Made by a program: the position numbers and the translations under genes | Source: Flavobacteriales bacterium | Lineage (GTDB): Bacteria; Bacteroidota; Bacteroidia; Flavobacteriales; Flavobacteriaceae | Reading direction: 5' to 3' | Assembly: GCA_015494775.1 (NCBI GenBank) | Contig: WGAP01000212.1 | Coordinates: 1 to 8,183 of the forward strand | Length of the DNA stretch: 8,183 nt | The notes under the pieces: generated by a model | The model's input: only the letters and a program-made list of their open reading frames with translations | Told to the model about the DNA's origin: nothing | Database searches by the model: none | In this document: in pieces, positions 7,795 through 8,183 of the stretch | How positions within the stretch are numbered: the first letter of the stretch is position 1 | Layout: each line of letters starts with the position of its first letter

Positions 7795-7839
7795 ACCAAA
7801 GCGGGATAATTTTTCGGGCGCCCCGGCGCACACGTTCGG

Positions 7840-7915
7840 GGCCCCGCCGGCGGGCGAATGCCCGCGCGACTTGCCTTTGGCAATTCGCCGGCGCCTTCGG
7901 CGCCGCGGCGGGGCC
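7840..7915. repeat. cloverleaf: 10-bp stem enclosing three abutting hairpins
   Basis: The outer stem is GGCCCCGCCG (7840-7849) with CGGCGGGGCC (7906-7915), 10 perfect pairs. Inside are three hairpins with no unpaired base between them. H1 (7850-7865): GCGGGC/GCCCGC, loop GAAT. H2 (7866-7888): 9 pairs with one C/T mismatch, loop TTT. H3 (7889-7905): CGGCGCC/GGCGCCG, loop TTC. It is drawn as a perfectly packed four-way junction. Whether it forms in DNA or RNA is not known. Confidence 0.75.
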
Positions 7916-7958
7916 ACTGCAAGCGCTTCGGCCGGCGAAGCGGCCTCCCGCTTGCAGT
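7916..7958. repeat. hairpin abutting the cloverleaf
   Basis: ACTGCAAGCG (7916-7925) pairs perfectly with CGCTTGCAGT (7949-7958). Within it, CTTCG (7926-7930) pairs with CGAAG (7936-7940) around loop GCCGG, leaving 7941-7948 as a bulge. It begins at the base directly after the cloverleaf's outer stem. Confidence 0.75.
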
Positions 7959-7965
7959 TCCTCAC

Positions 7966-8126
7966 GCGTTGCAGCAAGCATAAATGTCGGATAAGTCGAA
8001 GTTATTTTTGTCGAGAACAAAGCCGGCAATCCGAAGGCATAGCCGTAGCTATGGCGAGGGTTGTCAATGCCGTTATCGGCAAAAAGCACGAGACTTGGTG
8101 TGAATGTTTTATGCTTGCTGCAACGC
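7966..8126. repeat. 161-bp imperfect palindrome with perfect 19-bp ends
   Basis: The ends are GCGTTGCAGCAAGCATAAA (7966-7984) and its exact reverse complement (8108-8126), 123 bp apart. Nested inside are TTTTTGTCGAGAAC (8005-8018) with GTTATCGGCAAAAA (8072-8085), which gives 12 Watson-Crick pairs, one G-T pair and one G/A mismatch. Next comes GGCAATCC (8025-8032) with GGGTTGTC (8058-8065), 8 pairs of which two are G-T. At the tip, CATAGC (8038-8043) pairs with GCTATG (8048-8053) around loop CGTA. AAGTC (7993-7997) and GACTT (8092-8096) can add a stem between the outer two. The nested stems make one long rod. Confidence 0.85.
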
Positions 8127-8137
8127 CAGGCGCCGTC

Positions 8138-8172
8138 GGGCTGTCCGCTCATATTCGCCTTGGCGGAAGCCC
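8138..8172. repeat. bulged hairpin near the right edge
   Basis: GGGCT-G-TCCGC (8138-8148) pairs with GCGGA-AGCCC (8163-8172): ten pairs with G8143 bulged and a 14-nt loop. It has no T-run after it, so it is not a classical terminator. It continues the hairpin series of the composite element. Confidence 0.6.
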
Positions 8173-8183
8173 CACGCACGGGC

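Larger units (their letters stand above)
7816..8172. repeat. composite multi-hairpin element, no believable gene
   Basis: This non-coding stretch upstream of deoC is almost wholly made of inverted repeats. In order they are: a small hairpin at 7818-7829 (GCGC/GCGC, loop CCCG); a four-way cloverleaf at 7840-7915; a hairpin at 7916-7958; a 161-bp palindrome at 7966-8126; and a bulged hairpin at 8138-8172. The left part (7815-7950) is far richer in GC than anything else in the window. Minus-strand frames stay open across much of it, but they give Arg/Ala/Pro-rich or unfamiliar peptides with no domain. The outer limits are judged by where stem structure begins and ends; the element may continue past the right edge. 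Its class is unknown. Confidence 0.65.

Noticed and set aside
7768..7977. 70-residue N-terminal extension of deoC
   Set aside because: The frame is open, but the extension is low-complexity Arg/Ala/Pro from the hairpin region. The aldolase family starts at the MKDIRQYLDSTYLK methionine (7767), and a -7 box lies inside the extension.
7966..8126. attC site of an integron cassette
   Set aside because: The ends do not give the RYYYAAC...GTTRRRY arrangement expected of attC core sites, and no cassette gene or integrase is in view. A folded recombination site of another type remains possible.
7781..8179. 132-codon open frame on the minus strand across the hairpin region
   Set aside because: It runs through the whole 161-bp palindrome and the cloverleaf, overlaps the deoC promoter, shows no domain, and ends in an Arg/Ala-rich stretch produced by the GC-rich repeats. 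Best explained as a chance frame in a structured repeat; similar frames could be annotated as hypothetical proteins wherever the repeat occurs.
7966..8183. Retron msr-msd region
   Set aside because: A long hairpin with inverted ends fits loosely, but no reverse transcriptase is visible and the right side is cut off, so there is no positive support.

Overview
The window looks like chromosomal DNA from a member of the Bacteroidota. Three things support this: a TonB-dependent receptor with an N-terminal carboxypeptidase-regulatory-like domain, MKKLL...SSC-type lipoproteins, and upstream sequences matching the Bacteroidota -7 promoter box TAnnTTTG. No rRNA, tRNA, CRISPR array, transposase or integrase gene is visible. 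The large genes have moderate GC, the lipoprotein block is AT-rich, and the right end carries a very GC-rich patch.

Layout, left to right. (1) On the minus strand, 1-2655 holds a small His/Cys-rich membrane or secreted protein (2323-2655) followed by an outer-membrane TonB-dependent receptor. The receptor starts at 2228 and runs off the left edge, so its last barrel strands are missing. Gene order, close spacing and the metal-ligand-rich small protein suggest a metal or metal-complex uptake unit; the substrate is inferred, not shown. (2) On the minus strand, 2774-3814 is a self-contained lipoprotein unit: a promoter, two tandem paralogous 144-residue lipoproteins (about 65% identical without gaps), and a strong intrinsic terminator. 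(3) On the plus strand, 3866-7024 is a complete AddA/RecB-type helicase-nuclease with all UvrD-family motifs and an intact PD-(D/E)XK nuclease. It acts in double-strand-break processing; no AddB partner lies in the window. (4) On the minus strand, 7021-7767 is deoC, deoxyribose-phosphate aldolase. It converges on addA, and the two stop codons overlap in a shared TTAA.

(5) From about 7816 to at least 8172, upstream of deoC, there is no believable gene. The sequence is instead a dense series of inverted repeats. A 10-bp stem encloses three directly abutting hairpins as a four-way cloverleaf (7840-7915). A further hairpin abuts it (7916-7958). Next comes a 161-bp imperfect palindrome bounded by a perfect 19-bp inverted repeat (7966-8126), and then a bulged hairpin (8138-8172). 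This composite element is the most unusual part of the window. It may be a dispersed structured repeat or mobile-element relic, a folded recombination site, or a structured RNA. The sequence alone does not decide between these.

The metabolic, repair and envelope genes do not form one pathway. They are neighbouring, independently transcribed units.
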